A stretch of 64,000 nt of DNA, taken from contig JBKBNY010000001.1 in NCBI GenBank assembly GCA_046295175.1, forward strand, positions 868,001 to 932,000, read 5' to 3'. Source of the DNA: JALOLV01 sp046295175. GTDB lineage: Bacteria > Bacteroidota > Bacteroidia > Cytophagales > Spirosomataceae. A program made the position numbers and the translations under genes. Of this stretch, positions 17,578 through 26,589 are shown one piece after another (the stretch's first letter is position 1; each line of letters opens with the position of its first letter). The notes beneath the pieces were generated by a model, which ran no database searches, was not told the DNA's origin, and was given only the letters and a program-made list of their open reading frames with translations.

Positions 17578-17628
17578 GAGGTTTTGAAACCTCATCATTT
17601 GGGTTCGCGATAAGAATCTCGAACCAGC
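17578..17628 (-). repeat. Two-hairpin repeat A, copy 1
   Basis: On the minus strand this reads GCTGGTTCGAGATTCTTATC then GCGAACC, a short spacer, and GAGGTTTCAAAACCTC. It carries two hairpins: GGTTCGAGAT/ATCGCGAACC (one mismatch) and GAGGTT/AACCTC. It lies between the histidine kinase and its response regulator and is open in the regulator's frame. Other copies are at 50455, 53584 and 55420. Confidence 0.9.
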
Positions 17629-17631
17629 AAA

Positions 17632-19821
17632 TCATTTATTCGGTACCGTAATAATCACCGCTTTGTCGGGTTCGTTTTGTATTTCAAAAGTTGCTTTATC
17701 GCCATAAACAATCTTTAGTTTCTCTCTGATACTTCGTAGGCCAAATCCACCACCCAAAAATTCATCAAAAACAGGACCGTTATCATGGATTTTGATAACA
17801 ATATCATCCAAAAACTGAGATATTTTTACCGTAATCTCACCATCAACGGCAATTTTTGAAATACCGTGTTTGATAGCATTCTCGACCAATGGTTGTAGCA
17901 AAAACCTCGGAATTTTGGTGTTTAATACTCCTTCTTCGCAATCAATTTCGTAGCGTAGGCGTTTCCCAAAACGCACTTGTTCGATAGCCAAATACGATTT
18001 TATGACCTCTAATTCGTTGGCGATGGTATGAAAACTCTCTTCGGTTCGGCCAGTTGTATATCTAAAGAGTTTCGATAACTGAATCGTCATTTCTTCGGCC
18101 TTATCGGGGTTTTCGTGGATTAGCCCTGCAATACTATTGAGCGAATTATACAAAAAATGTGGATTGATTCGAGCCTCCAAAGCATCGAGCTGAGCCTTTG
18201 ATTTGAGTTTTTCGAGATTCAATAATTGATATTCTTGCTCCGAAATCTTACGGGTAATATTTCGGGTTTGTTGCCAATAATAATAGTATGCACACGAAAC
18301 GATGTATGGCAAAATCGAATAAAAGAAACTAACATTGTTTTGGTTGCCACTGATGAGTCTTCGGTCAACATGTTGCCAGTAACCTATCCAAACAAAAACC
18401 TGAAAAATATTGACGTAAATGGCCGTAAAAGCAATCAGGATTAAATACTTTGCCCAGTTAGAATAGACTCGGTTTTCGGCGGTATATGTAAAAGTATAAA
18501 AAGCAGCTACAACCCCCAGCGTATTAGCAATATTTGAAAAGAAAATAGCTTTATAAATGACGGCAATTGGGCTTTGTGGATTGATTAATTCAAAAGTAAA
18601 ATAGACGATTCCGTTTAAACCATAGTTTAGCAATAATGAAAACAAAAAGGTAATAATGAGATTATCGGTATCGAATTTTGATGATAGTGTTTGCGTAGAT
18701 TCAGATTTAATTGGTTTGGGTTTTATATCAGTTTTTATGGTTTTTTGCTTGTTTGTGGGATTTTCGGCAATAGTTGCCAGTGTCTCTTTTTGTGGAGTTG
18801 GTTGCTTCGGAGTAATGGGCGATGCAGTGATTGGAGTTGAGGTGGCATAATCAAGCCTGATTTTGCCACCTCCTGTACGAGCCGTGATATGAGCCCCGCC
18901 GCCATTAAGTTTACCTCTGATTTCTTGTTTGGTGATGTATCCGCTAAAACTATTGAAATACGGATGCTTGATTTTATTGGCCGAGAGTTCAAAATCTAAA
19001 GGCGAATCGAGCGGTAAAAGCAAGTTGATATTGCCACCCGAAGTATCAAACCACGCATACTGCCCTACCGACGGAATCTCGGCGGTTATGTTTCCGCCCT
19101 TGGTACTTGCACCGATATTACCATTCATGTTTTGGAGACGGATATTGCCCCCCATCGTCGAGCATTCAAATTCGCCTACCACATCAAACGCCTGGATATT
19201 GCCGCCCCAAGTGCTACAATGTACCTTACCGTTTTGCTTCTGAACACTAATATTACCACCCTTAGTATCTACCGTTATATCGCCCTCATTTTCAAGCACA
19301 TAGATTCGTCCGCCCATCGTACTTAATAGAGCATCGCCTTTGCAACGGATGATTTCGACATTACCTCCCATTGTTTTGGCTCTAAAAGTGCCTTCTGAAC
19401 TTTCTACGTAGAGGTTTCCGCCCCAAGTCGAAAAAGTATGATTTCCTTTCAATCTTTTGAGCGAAACATTCCCGCCATAAGTTTTGGTCGATGAATTGAT
19501 TGTACTCGGAAGATAAATCCGAAACGAAGTATTTTGAAAATTAACCCAATTATAAGGATGAAAATAGTTTGGTTTTGAATAAATATTCAGCGAATCGCCC
19601 ACAACCTCCATCGAAAAATTAAAAATTTCTGGGTCGAAACTTGTAACGGGTTCGCTTACGAAGAACAACGAAACTATGCTCCTAACCGTCGCAAAAACCT
19701 CGACTTTGATGGTGTTTTCTTCATGTCCGAGTAGCTCAATATCACCTGCGAATGTCTGGAGTTGAAGATTTTTTAGGCCTTCAACTCCAAAACTTTTCGA
19801 TATTGTTGGTTGTCTATTCAT
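17632..19821 (-). CDS. Histidine kinase (LytS/YehU type) with N-terminal DUF4097-like beta-repeat domain
   Basis: A 729-residue protein. Residues about 10-325 form a repetitive beta domain with a recurring (T/S)xGGN(I/V) step (TYGGNVSLKR, STWGGNLYVE, KTMGGNVEI, DTKGGNISVQ), as in DUF4097-type putative adhesins. No signal peptide precedes it. A Pro/Lys/Thr linker follows, then four membrane helices (about 385-520), then the 5TM-type kinase core with phospho-acceptor His555 in INPHFLYNSLN, N-box VENAIKHG and G-box GGGFGLRSIREKL. With an even helix number both ends would be cytoplasmic. Partner regulator follows directly. The fusion is unusual. Confidence 0.92.
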   Translation of the reverse strand: MNRQPTISKSFGVEGLKNLQLQTFAGDIELLGHEENTIKVEVFATVRSIVSLFFVSEPVTSFDPEIFNFSMEVVGDSLNIYSKPNYFHPYNWVNFQNTSFRIYLPSTINSSTKTYGGNVSLKRLKGNHTFSTWGGNLYVESSEGTFRAKTMGGNVEIIRCKGDALLSTMGGRIYVLENEGDITVDTKGGNISVQKQNGKVHCSTWGGNIQAFDVVGEFECSTMGGNIRLQNMNGNIGASTKGGNITAEIPSVGQYAWFDTSGGNINLLLPLDSPLDFELSANKIKHPYFNSFSGYITKQEIRGKLNGGGAHITARTGGGKIRLDYATSTPITASPITPKQPTPQKETLATIAENPTNKQKTIKTDIKPKPIKSESTQTLSSKFDTDNLIITFLFSLLLNYGLNGIVYFTFELINPQSPIAVIYKAIFFSNIANTLGVVAAFYTFTYTAENRVYSNWAKYLILIAFTAIYVNIFQVFVWIGYWQHVDRRLISGNQNNVSFFYSILPYIVSCAYYYYWQQTRNITRKISEQEYQLLNLEKLKSKAQLDALEARINPHFLYNSLNSIAGLIHENPDKAEEMTIQLSKLFRYTTGRTEESFHTIANELEVIKSYLAIEQVRFGKRLRYEIDCEEGVLNTKIPRFLLQPLVENAIKHGISKIAVDGEITVKISQFLDDIVIKIHDNGPVFDEFLGGGFGLRSIREKLKIVYGDKATFEIQNEPDKAVIITVPNK

Positions 19822-19838
19822 GTTTTTCGCAACTTACT

Positions 19839-20477
19839 TTATATCTGTGAGAGCATCCATTGAGCTGTTGCCATTCCCCAATTTGGGTGAATACTCGATG
19901 CTGGCTTAAATTTAGCAAATTGTTCTAATGCTTTCTCTAAAACTGGCTTTGCTTTTTGTTTGCCACCGCCGTATGCCTCGGGAGTAAAAAATAAACCCTG
20001 TGCTTCGAACAAAGTAACCCGAGGATTATCAGCATTGATTTTTTTAGCTACACCAGTCGCTTTACCAGCCAATGCCCCGTATTTTTGCCATCTATCTTGT
20101 GGGCTAACAGCCATTCTGGCACTTGCTAAATTGGCTCTTAAAATTTCGACTTCCTCATTGTCTTTTATCAATTTATCAATAGCCTCCATAAAACCATCAG
20201 CTTTATCAAGCAAAAGGTCTTTTTTGGGTCCTTCTTTTTCGGTGTAAGAATCCATCAAGTAGCAATACGCAACCCAATAATTTGGCAACCACTCTGTTTT
20301 TTCGGTAGCCGCAATACGTTCCATTTTATTGGCCAATGGCTGCAAAGGCGTTCCGAATTGCGTTGCCTGAATCTCATTTACTAAACCTTCCATCGCTTTT
20401 GTGTAAGCAGGGTTTTGGGCGAATGTTCCCGAATAACGAATTACTAAAATTGTGATAATCAATAAGATACGTTTCAT
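19839..20477 (-). CDS. Exported TPR-like protein
   Basis: A 212-residue protein with a signal peptide (MKRILLIITILVIRYSGTFAQ) and an alpha-helical mature part with TPR-like spacing (WLPNYWVAYCYLMDSY, LLDKADGFMEAIDKLI, ILRANLASARMAVSP, PRVTLFEAQGLFFTPEAYGGGKQKAKPVLEKAL). Proteins of this kind are found beside TonB receptors in Bacteroidota; their function is not established. It sits between the TonB receptor (76 bp upstream) and the histidine kinase (17 bp downstream). Periplasmic location is predicted. Confidence 0.88.
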   Translation of the reverse strand: MKRILLIITILVIRYSGTFAQNPAYTKAMEGLVNEIQATQFGTPLQPLANKMERIAATEKTEWLPNYWVAYCYLMDSYTEKEGPKKDLLLDKADGFMEAIDKLIKDNEEVEILRANLASARMAVSPQDRWQKYGALAGKATGVAKKINADNPRVTLFEAQGLFFTPEAYGGGKQKAKPVLEKALEQFAKFKPASSIHPNWGMATAQWMLSQI

Positions 20478-20553
20478 TTTATTAAAGTTTAAAAGTTTTA
20501 TAGTTAAAATGTTTCAAGTTTTTTTGATTTAGAATACTTCTTTTCTGTAACTA

Positions 20554-22719
20554 TCAATCAAAGTCTAATGTAGCTTCTTTAGGTTTTCTATCGAGTTTTC
20601 CGATGCTCCACGAAACTCCGACGAAGAAAGTTCGATAAACGGCTGGTCGGACCTCAAAACGCTGTTTCCCATCGGCCGAATAACGGTAGCCAAATACATT
20701 TTTACGCCCCAAAACATTATCGACTGCCATATAAAATACCAAAAACTGGTTTTTGACTTGTCTGATATAGCTACCCGTAAAGCTAAGATTCTGGAACGAT
20801 GGGGTCATTTCAGGATTCTTGAAATCATCGCCATAAGCATAAATTGGGCGTCCTGAAGTAACGGTATAAGTCGCTCCTAAATTCAGCCCCAATTCAGGTA
20901 AAAACTGCTTGTAAACCATACTGAAATTGTGTTTTGAAGCAAACATCGGCATTACCTGAGTTTGGTAATTTCTGAATTTACGTTCGGTATCCAAAAACGA
21001 GTACGTTACCCACAAATCAGCGTTTTTGATTGATTTTTTATCTCTGAAAAACACATCAAAACCATTGGCGTAGCCTTTGCCCGAATTATCCAAAGTTCCG
21101 GTCGGAAAACGATACGGATTAGGGTCGAAGAATGGCGTTTTTTCAACCACCAAATGATTATACTTTTTGGCAAATGCTTCGATTCTGAACGTACGCTCGT
21201 TTTTGATTCGTTGATAATTCAAAATCAAATGGTCGGCTAATTCAAAATTTAAGTTTTGATTGAGGTACAAATAATTCTTCTCCGGAGTCTGATAAAACCT
21301 ACCCGCCGCCAACGAAACCTGCGAATACTGCCCCGTTTTTTGTGCCAAAGAGATACGCGGAGCGACATTGTAGCGGTCGAGTACGCTTGTGTATTCGCCA
21401 CGCAAACCTAACCTTACGGCTAATTTCGGCGAAGCATAAAACTCAGTTTCGGCAAAAATAGCCGAGTAATTATCTTTTAAATTGAGGTTGAATTGATTGT
21501 AAATATTGCCCAATCGGATGGCATGAACCTCTGCCCCAAAACTAATGGTATTCGATTTTTCGCTTCCAAAAAGACGATTCAAAACCACCCTACCTTGAGT
21601 ACGTTCGTCTAAGCGGTCGCCTTTGTCGGGGCCGATATTGATTAAATCTTTGTTGTGGCTATACGAAAAACCCGACTGAAATACCCAAAGTCCATCTTCA
21701 GAAGTACGGCGATAAGAGGCATTCGAGAAAAAGTTTTTATTTTGTAATGCGAATAAATAGCTCTCGCCTACTTTATCGAAAGAATTAAATCGGATTCCCG
21801 AACGGTTATCTGAATACGTACCGTAAACTTTGAGTGTGCTATTTTTGGTAAGGTTCTCGTTAATTGTTATTGATGCTCCTATCGATTCGGGTATTTTCTC
21901 GAAATCAATATTGGTTTTAACCAATTTCAAAAATGGCGAAAGGTTTGAGTAATACAGCGTTCCGTTTACCGAGCCTTTGTGCGTGTAAGATGCCGAAAGC
22001 CCCGCCATGTTGGCGTTTATATTGAGGTTACTGGCATCGCTCACTTTATCTTGGGTTTGGAGCAACAACACCGACGACAAAGCCTGCCCGTATTGTGCCG
22101 AATACCCACCCGTGCTAAAAGCAGTACCTTTAAACATAAACGGACTGAAACGGCCTCTCTGCGGGACATCTGGCGTGCTACTAAAAAACGGATTCTGTAC
22201 AATCATTCCATCAATCACCGTTTTGGTTTCGTTGGCCGAGCCACCACGCACAAAAAGCCCTTCTTGCTCACCAACCCGATTTGCCCCCGGCAAAAACTGC
22301 ATTACGGCCGTAATATCGGCCCCGCCGCCAGCCGTCGTAACAATATCTAAAGGCTTGAGCATCACCATCTTCTTTTCGTCAGATGCTTCAAAAATCCCTG
22401 CCGTCACGACAACCGCATTGAGCGAGTTGATTGATTCTTCGAGAGCAAAATCCAATACATTTTCGCCATCGGTCAAGGTTACAGTTTTCTTTTCGGGTTT
22501 GTAACCAATCATCGTAACCAAGATAGATTTTGCACCTTTCTCGTCGGTTTTGAAAGAATATTCACCGTTTTCGTTGGCAGAGGCTCCATCGTATGTTCCC
22601 TCAATCTGGATATTCGCTCCTGGTAGTGTTTCACCTTTTTTATCGGTGATTTTACCTTTAACAATCACTTGAGAGAATCCGATGAATGGAAGTAATAAAA
22701 GTAAAAATAGCTTTTTCAT
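20554..22719 (-). CDS. TonB-dependent outer-membrane receptor with carboxypeptidase-regulatory-like N-domain
   Basis: Start taken at 22719 (MKKLFLLLLLPFIGFSQ, a good signal peptide), giving 721 residues; four codons lie upstream in frame. The mature N-terminus VIVKGKITDKKGETLPGANIQIEG is the CarboxypepD-regulatory-like domain typical of Bacteroidota receptors. A plug domain (LPGANRVGEQEGLFVRGG, ETKTVIDGMIVQNPFF) and a beta-barrel ending in PAVYRTFFVGVSWSIGKL follow. It is shorter than SusC proteins and has no SusD partner nearby. Substrate unknown. It heads a probable operon with the TPR-like protein and a two-component system, which may sense the same stimulus. Confidence 0.93.
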   Translation of the reverse strand: MKKLFLLLLLPFIGFSQVIVKGKITDKKGETLPGANIQIEGTYDGASANENGEYSFKTDEKGAKSILVTMIGYKPEKKTVTLTDGENVLDFALEESINSLNAVVVTAGIFEASDEKKMVMLKPLDIVTTAGGGADITAVMQFLPGANRVGEQEGLFVRGGSANETKTVIDGMIVQNPFFSSTPDVPQRGRFSPFMFKGTAFSTGGYSAQYGQALSSVLLLQTQDKVSDASNLNINANMAGLSASYTHKGSVNGTLYYSNLSPFLKLVKTNIDFEKIPESIGASITINENLTKNSTLKVYGTYSDNRSGIRFNSFDKVGESYLFALQNKNFFSNASYRRTSEDGLWVFQSGFSYSHNKDLINIGPDKGDRLDERTQGRVVLNRLFGSEKSNTISFGAEVHAIRLGNIYNQFNLNLKDNYSAIFAETEFYASPKLAVRLGLRGEYTSVLDRYNVAPRISLAQKTGQYSQVSLAAGRFYQTPEKNYLYLNQNLNFELADHLILNYQRIKNERTFRIEAFAKKYNHLVVEKTPFFDPNPYRFPTGTLDNSGKGYANGFDVFFRDKKSIKNADLWVTYSFLDTERKFRNYQTQVMPMFASKHNFSMVYKQFLPELGLNLGATYTVTSGRPIYAYGDDFKNPEMTPSFQNLSFTGSYIRQVKNQFLVFYMAVDNVLGRKNVFGYRYSADGKQRFEVRPAVYRTFFVGVSWSIGKLDRKPKEATLDFD

Positions 22720-22909
22720 AAATTGTAACACGAGTTTTCAAGTCGTGTAGTTTTTGTGTTTAAAAATTTATAGACCAATCAGCTGATTTGCCTTACGCCG
22801 TGATTTATGATTCAAAACAAGTCTCAAAAAGCGGATTCAGAAATGAGTTTCCGATAGATTTGGTTTTTTGCAGGATGAATTTTGTTTTTAATAGGATAGA
22901 TTTTTTACC

Positions 22910-22917
22910 TAACTTTG
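22910..22917 (+). promoter_or_regulatory. -7 element (TAACTTTG) of fabI
   Basis: TAACTTTG matches the Bacteroidota -7 consensus exactly and lies 44 bp before the fabI ATG. A TTTG at 22881 lies upstream but with longer than usual spacing (25 bp). Confidence 0.55.
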
Positions 22918-22961
22918 ACGCTTCAAGATTGAACTTTGAATTTTAAACATCGAACAACAAT

Positions 22962-23777
22962 ATGTCGTACGGACTACTCAAAGGCAAAAAAGGTATTATT
23001 TCAGGAGCTTTGAACGAGAGTTCTATTGCTTGGAAAGTGGCACTTAGAGCCAAAGAAGAAGGAGCTTCTTTTGTATTGACAAACGCCCCAATCGCGATGC
23101 GTATGGGCGAAATCAACAAATTATCTGAGGCTTGCGAAGCCCAAATCATCCCTGCCGATGCTACAAGTGTCGAAGATTTAGAAAATCTCTACGGAAAATC
23201 TATGGAGGTTTTGGGTGGCAAAGTTGATTTCGTTTTGCACTCAATCGGTATGTCGCCAAATATCCGCAAAGGTAAACCATACCAAGACCTCAACTATCAG
23301 TGGTATCAGCAAAGCCTTGATGTTTCGGCGTTATCATTCCATAAATTCATGCAAGTTGGCGATAAAATGGACGCCTTCAACGAGTGGGCTTCAATCGTGG
23401 GCTTGAGCTACATTGCTGCACAGCGTGTGTTTCCGTTCTATACCGATATGGCCGATGCCAAAGCATTGCTTGAGTCAATCGCTCGTAGTTTTGGGTATCG
23501 CTTAGGCAAAACCAAAAAAGTACGTGTCAATACCATTTCGCAATCGCCAACCAAAACCACAGCGGGTAGCGGTATCGGTGGATTCGATTCTTTCTTCGAT
23601 TTTGCCGATAAAATGTCGCCACTTGGCAACGCAACCGCCGAACAATGTGCCGATTACGTTATCACATTATTCTCGGATTTGACCAAAATGGTTACGATGC
23701 AGAACCTCTTCCACGATGGCGGATACTCATTTACTGGTATCTCAGAAGAAGTTATCGAAATGATGAAACAACAATAA
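22962..23777 (+). CDS. fabI: Enoyl-[acyl-carrier-protein] reductase (NADH) FabI
   Basis: A 271-residue short-chain dehydrogenase-like enzyme that reduces enoyl-ACP in each fatty-acid elongation cycle. Family marks are the divergent nucleotide-binding GIISGALNESSIAWKVA, HSIGMSP, and catalytic Tyr160 and Lys167 in FYTDMADAKALLE (Tyr-x6-Lys, the FabI spacing). The C-terminus GGYSFTGISEEVIEM is also conserved. Length is normal. It stands alone between its own promoter and a strong bidirectional terminator. Confidence 0.97.
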   Translation: MSYGLLKGKKGIISGALNESSIAWKVALRAKEEGASFVLTNAPIAMRMGEINKLSEACEAQIIPADATSVEDLENLYGKSMEVLGGKVDFVLHSIGMSPNIRKGKPYQDLNYQWYQQSLDVSALSFHKFMQVGDKMDAFNEWASIVGLSYIAAQRVFPFYTDMADAKALLESIARSFGYRLGKTKKVRVNTISQSPTKTTAGSGIGGFDSFFDFADKMSPLGNATAEQCADYVITLFSDLTKMVTMQNLFHDGGYSFTGISEEVIEMMKQQ

Positions 23778-23836
23778 TTCAGCAGAATAATTTATCAATC
23801 GCAGTTTCATTCTAAAACTACGATTAGTCAAAAATC

Positions 23837-23869
23837 AAAAAAGGAATCCGCATTATGGATTCCTTTTTT
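23837..23869 (+). terminator. Bidirectional terminator between fabI and the outer-membrane protein gene
   Basis: AAAAAAGGAATCC pairs perfectly with GGATTCCTTTTTT around a 7-nt loop. It is T-rich on both strands and serves the convergent genes on either side. Confidence 0.88.
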
Positions 23870-23939
23870 GGTTTATAGATTAAGTACTGAAGAATCCGTG
23901 TCAAGGATTTCAAACAAATACCAAATTTGGCACATTCGA

Positions 23940-25346
23940 TTAGTTTCTCAAATACTTAGGATAACGCGTAAAACGCAATCCAACCGTAAAATCGAGTCGG
24001 TTGAGGTTGATTGGTGTAGCTAATGTAACCGCTCCTTTACCATCTCCGTAATTCAAAGACCTCATATTTCCGTAATTATATCCGGCTTCGAGACTCAAAA
24101 TAATATCTCTCCCGCTGATGTCATTTCCTAATAAGAAATCAAGCCCAAGCGAGGCCGCAGCACCGTAGTCTTGTCCTTTGATATTTACCGTAGTTTCTCC
24201 GAATTTGGCCTTATCATTATAAAAATATACGCCAGGTGCAGCACTCAGCACCACAAAAGTCTTGTAATCAATACTTTGGCGGAATAGCAACGCTGGCCCC
24301 ACGAATTTGGTCGAAATCCGATTCGAGATATTTCCTTTGGCCGACTTACCATCAAGACCGATGTAATCAATGTTTTCGGCTTTGTTTTGTGCAATAAAAT
24401 TATTGAATGTAGCCCCGATTCCGATGTGTTCGCCCAAGAAGTACGAAATATCTGCACCCCAAACATAACCACGCAACAACTTCTCACGGTATAAGCTATA
24501 CTCGTCTTCGGTAGTGATTTTAGAAAGCATATTACCCAAGCCACCCTTTGCACCAACACGCAACTTCATAAAATTGGCATAATCGTTTTTCTCGGGTTTT
24601 GTAGCCAACGGGGCAACCGTTTTCTTATCTTCTTCTACTGATTTTTCGATTTTCTTTTCGGGAGTTTTGGTTTTAACCGTTTCTTTTTTCTCTGTTTTAG
24701 GCTCTTCTCTACCGAGTTTGGTCGCCGAAGCTGCTTCTTCTTTTTGAGCTGGTTTGTTATCTACAACACGGTCTTCGTCTTTGTTTCCTGCGGCTTTTTT
24801 ATCCGATTTATTATTTTCGGGCGATTTTGTTTCGCTCAAAGCTTTCTCTTGCTTTTCTTCCGATTTCTTAGCCTCTTTTTCGTTTCGAGTGTTGCGTTTT
24901 GGCTCGCTCGACGACTTGCTACTACTCGGTGTTTGGCGAGTATCTATTCTTGGTGCAGGTCCGTCTTTTCCGCTTCCGCCAGCATCAGGGAGTTTCTGTC
25001 CTCCTTTTATCAAAATGTCGGATGGATAATAATTGTATTTGAAATCAGATACGAGATTCTTGAAAATCTCATTGCGTAATACCTTATTATTTGGCCCTAT
25101 GTAAGCATAAATAAATCTGGTAGGGGTTTCGTCTAAGATTCTACAACGGATTTTCTCGCCTGCTTGAGTGGTTATCAAGTCTTTTTGGGCTTGTGTAGTA
25201 GCTACCGAAACTAAAAATAATACAACAACCAAACTAAGCTTGGCCGCTGCTTGTAGCGGGTTTGTGAATAAAGCTCGATAGGCTACAAATCTCACCGAGG
25301 CAGTTTTATTAAAAAACACGTGCGTAAAATTTAACATATTTTCCAT
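23940..25346 (-). CDS. Outer-membrane beta-barrel protein with Lys/Glu-rich linker
   Basis: The start is uncertain; 25346 (MENMLNFTHV) is preferred over 25376, and both leave a hydrophobic segment KLSLVVVLFLVSVATTQAQ that acts as signal sequence after an unusually long N-region. The mature N-domain (KDLITTQAGEKIRCRILDETPTRF) is followed by about 140 residues of Lys/Glu/Ser/Pro-rich low-complexity linker, then a C-terminal barrel-like domain (LRVGAKGGLGNML, YVWGADISYFLGEHIGIGATF, RLDFTVGLRF). Such proteins usually sit in the outer membrane with a flexible periplasmic tether. No function can be named. It is divergent from the sigma-factor gene. Confidence 0.85.
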   Translation of the reverse strand: MENMLNFTHVFFNKTASVRFVAYRALFTNPLQAAAKLSLVVVLFLVSVATTQAQKDLITTQAGEKIRCRILDETPTRFIYAYIGPNNKVLRNEIFKNLVSDFKYNYYPSDILIKGGQKLPDAGGSGKDGPAPRIDTRQTPSSSKSSSEPKRNTRNEKEAKKSEEKQEKALSETKSPENNKSDKKAAGNKDEDRVVDNKPAQKEEAASATKLGREEPKTEKKETVKTKTPEKKIEKSVEEDKKTVAPLATKPEKNDYANFMKLRVGAKGGLGNMLSKITTEDEYSLYREKLLRGYVWGADISYFLGEHIGIGATFNNFIAQNKAENIDYIGLDGKSAKGNISNRISTKFVGPALLFRQSIDYKTFVVLSAAPGVYFYNDKAKFGETTVNIKGQDYGAAASLGLDFLLGNDISGRDIILSLEAGYNYGNMRSLNYGDGKGAVTLATPINLNRLDFTVGLRFTRYPKYLRN

Positions 25347-25686
25347 GACAATTTGAATACCCGAATTCAATAACAAAAACTATACCGAAAAAAAACATAT
25401 CTTACACAACGATACCGCTTAATAACCTGAAAATCAACTATTTAAACCAAGAAAAATATAATTATTTTAGTGGTATAATTTTTGTTTTAATTTTGTTGCC
25501 AGCGTTTTATGCCAAATATACGTTTGTGTATTTAACAAAGCATTAACGAAAATTTTTATAACGAATACTTGACTTATATTATTTGATTTATCTATATTTC
25601 GGCATAATTTAATATTTTCTACAAAATTTTAAACCTCAGGTACAATATGGTATAAACCTCTACGTTAACTAAATGACATACAAAAA
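25347..25686. other. AT-rich intergenic region between divergent genes
   Basis: About 310-340 bp with no gene. It is very AT-rich and must hold the promoters of the outer-membrane protein and the ECF sigma factor. I saw no convincing consensus -7/-33 pair, hairpin or repeat. Confidence 0.6.
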
Positions 25687-26292
25687 ATGGGAAAAGTCCA
25701 AGTTAGCGACAGTGAGTTGGTATCATTGTACATTCGTGGTAACGAGAAAGCCTTTGCAACGCTTGTTCAGCGTTATAAATCAAAAGTTTACACTACGATT
25801 TATTTGGTTGTCAAAGACCAGTATGTAGCCGAAGACCTCATGCAGGATACTTTTATCAAAGCTGTAGAAGTATTACGTGAGGGTCGATACAACGAAGAAG
25901 GCAAGTTCTTGCCTTGGGTACTCCGAATAGCTCACAATCTTGCGATAGACTATTTCCGTAGAGAGAAACGCTACCCTAATGTGGTGTTTGAAGACGGAAG
26001 CAGCGTGTTTAATACACTCGAATTTGCCGAGGATTCGATAGAATCAGTGCAGATTAAGCGTGAATCACACGAACACTTGCGTGATTTAATCAAACGTCTG
26101 CCCGACCAGCAACGTGAGGTCTTGGTGATGCGTCATTATGATGACATGAGTTTCCAAGAAATCGCCGATGCAACGGGGGTAAGTATCAACACAGCGTTGG
26201 GTCGTATGCGTTATGCTCTCATCAATCTTAGAAAAATGATGAGCAAAACCGCTTATGCCTATGACACAAACCTTTACGCTTACGCAAAATGA
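25687..26292 (+). CDS. ECF-type RNA polymerase sigma factor
   Basis: A 201-residue sigma-70 family protein with only regions 2 and 4. Region 2: KAFATLVQRYKSKVYTTIYLVVKDQYVAEDLMQDTFIKA and WVLRIAHNLAIDYFRREKRYPN. Region 4: LPDQQREVLVMRHYDDMSFQEIADATGVSINTALGRMRYALINLRKM. It should direct polymerase to a special promoter set in response to an envelope or stress signal. The gene overlaps the following small gene by 38 bp in another frame, so the two are probably coupled; that partner is the natural candidate for a regulator. Confidence 0.94.
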   Translation: MGKVQVSDSELVSLYIRGNEKAFATLVQRYKSKVYTTIYLVVKDQYVAEDLMQDTFIKAVEVLREGRYNEEGKFLPWVLRIAHNLAIDYFRREKRYPNVVFEDGSSVFNTLEFAEDSIESVQIKRESHEHLRDLIKRLPDQQREVLVMRHYDDMSFQEIADATGVSINTALGRMRYALINLRKMMSKTAYAYDTNLYAYAK

Positions 26293-26497
26293 TGTTGTTC
26301 GGTATTTGTACAACGAAACTTCGGATGAAGAAAACAGCCTCATCGAAGAAGCCATGATTTATGACCGTGATTTGATGGATTTTTATTTCGATTGCATCAA
26401 TCTCAAGGCCGACATGGACGCTATCTCAATGACGCCTTCAGATAGAGCAGTGAATCGAATACTCGAATATTCAAGAAACTACCAACCAAGTTTGTAG
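26255..26497 (+). CDS. Small acidic protein overlapping the ECF sigma gene
   Basis: An 80-residue acidic, soluble protein (for example YLYNETSDEENSLIEEAMIYDRDLMDFYFDCINLKADMD). The start is either 26255 or the ATG at 26261 (MTQTFTLTQND). It overlaps the sigma-factor end by about 38 bp in another frame, and a strong terminator follows 22 bp after its stop, so the pair forms a compact two-gene unit. It has no membrane helix and no zinc-binding motif, so it is not a classical anti-sigma factor. The N-terminal half resembles the short N-terminal part of some anti-sigma proteins in composition only. A regulatory role is inferred. Confidence 0.75.
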   Translation: MPMTQTFTLTQNDVVRYLYNETSDEENSLIEEAMIYDRDLMDFYFDCINLKADMDAISMTPSDRAVNRILEYSRNYQPSL

Positions 26498-26519
26498 GGA
26501 CTTTCACAAACTGGAATTT

Positions 26520-26558
26520 AGCCTCTGCGGGTTCGGTCCGAACTCGTAGAGGCTTTTT
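26520..26558 (+). terminator. Terminator of the ECF sigma unit
   Basis: AGCCTCT-GCG-GGTTCG pairs with CGAACTCGT-AGAGGCT around a 3-nt loop, followed by TTTT. It lies 22 bp after the stop codon of the 80-residue gene. Confidence 0.88.
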
Positions 26559-26589
26559 CGTATCATACAGTTAAAAAATCTTTATATTT

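Noticed and set aside
17519..17635. N-terminal extension of the LytTR response regulator (39 codons before 17518).
   Set aside because: Most of it translates repeat A copy 1, and response-regulator receivers start directly at the MNFRTILIDDE segment.
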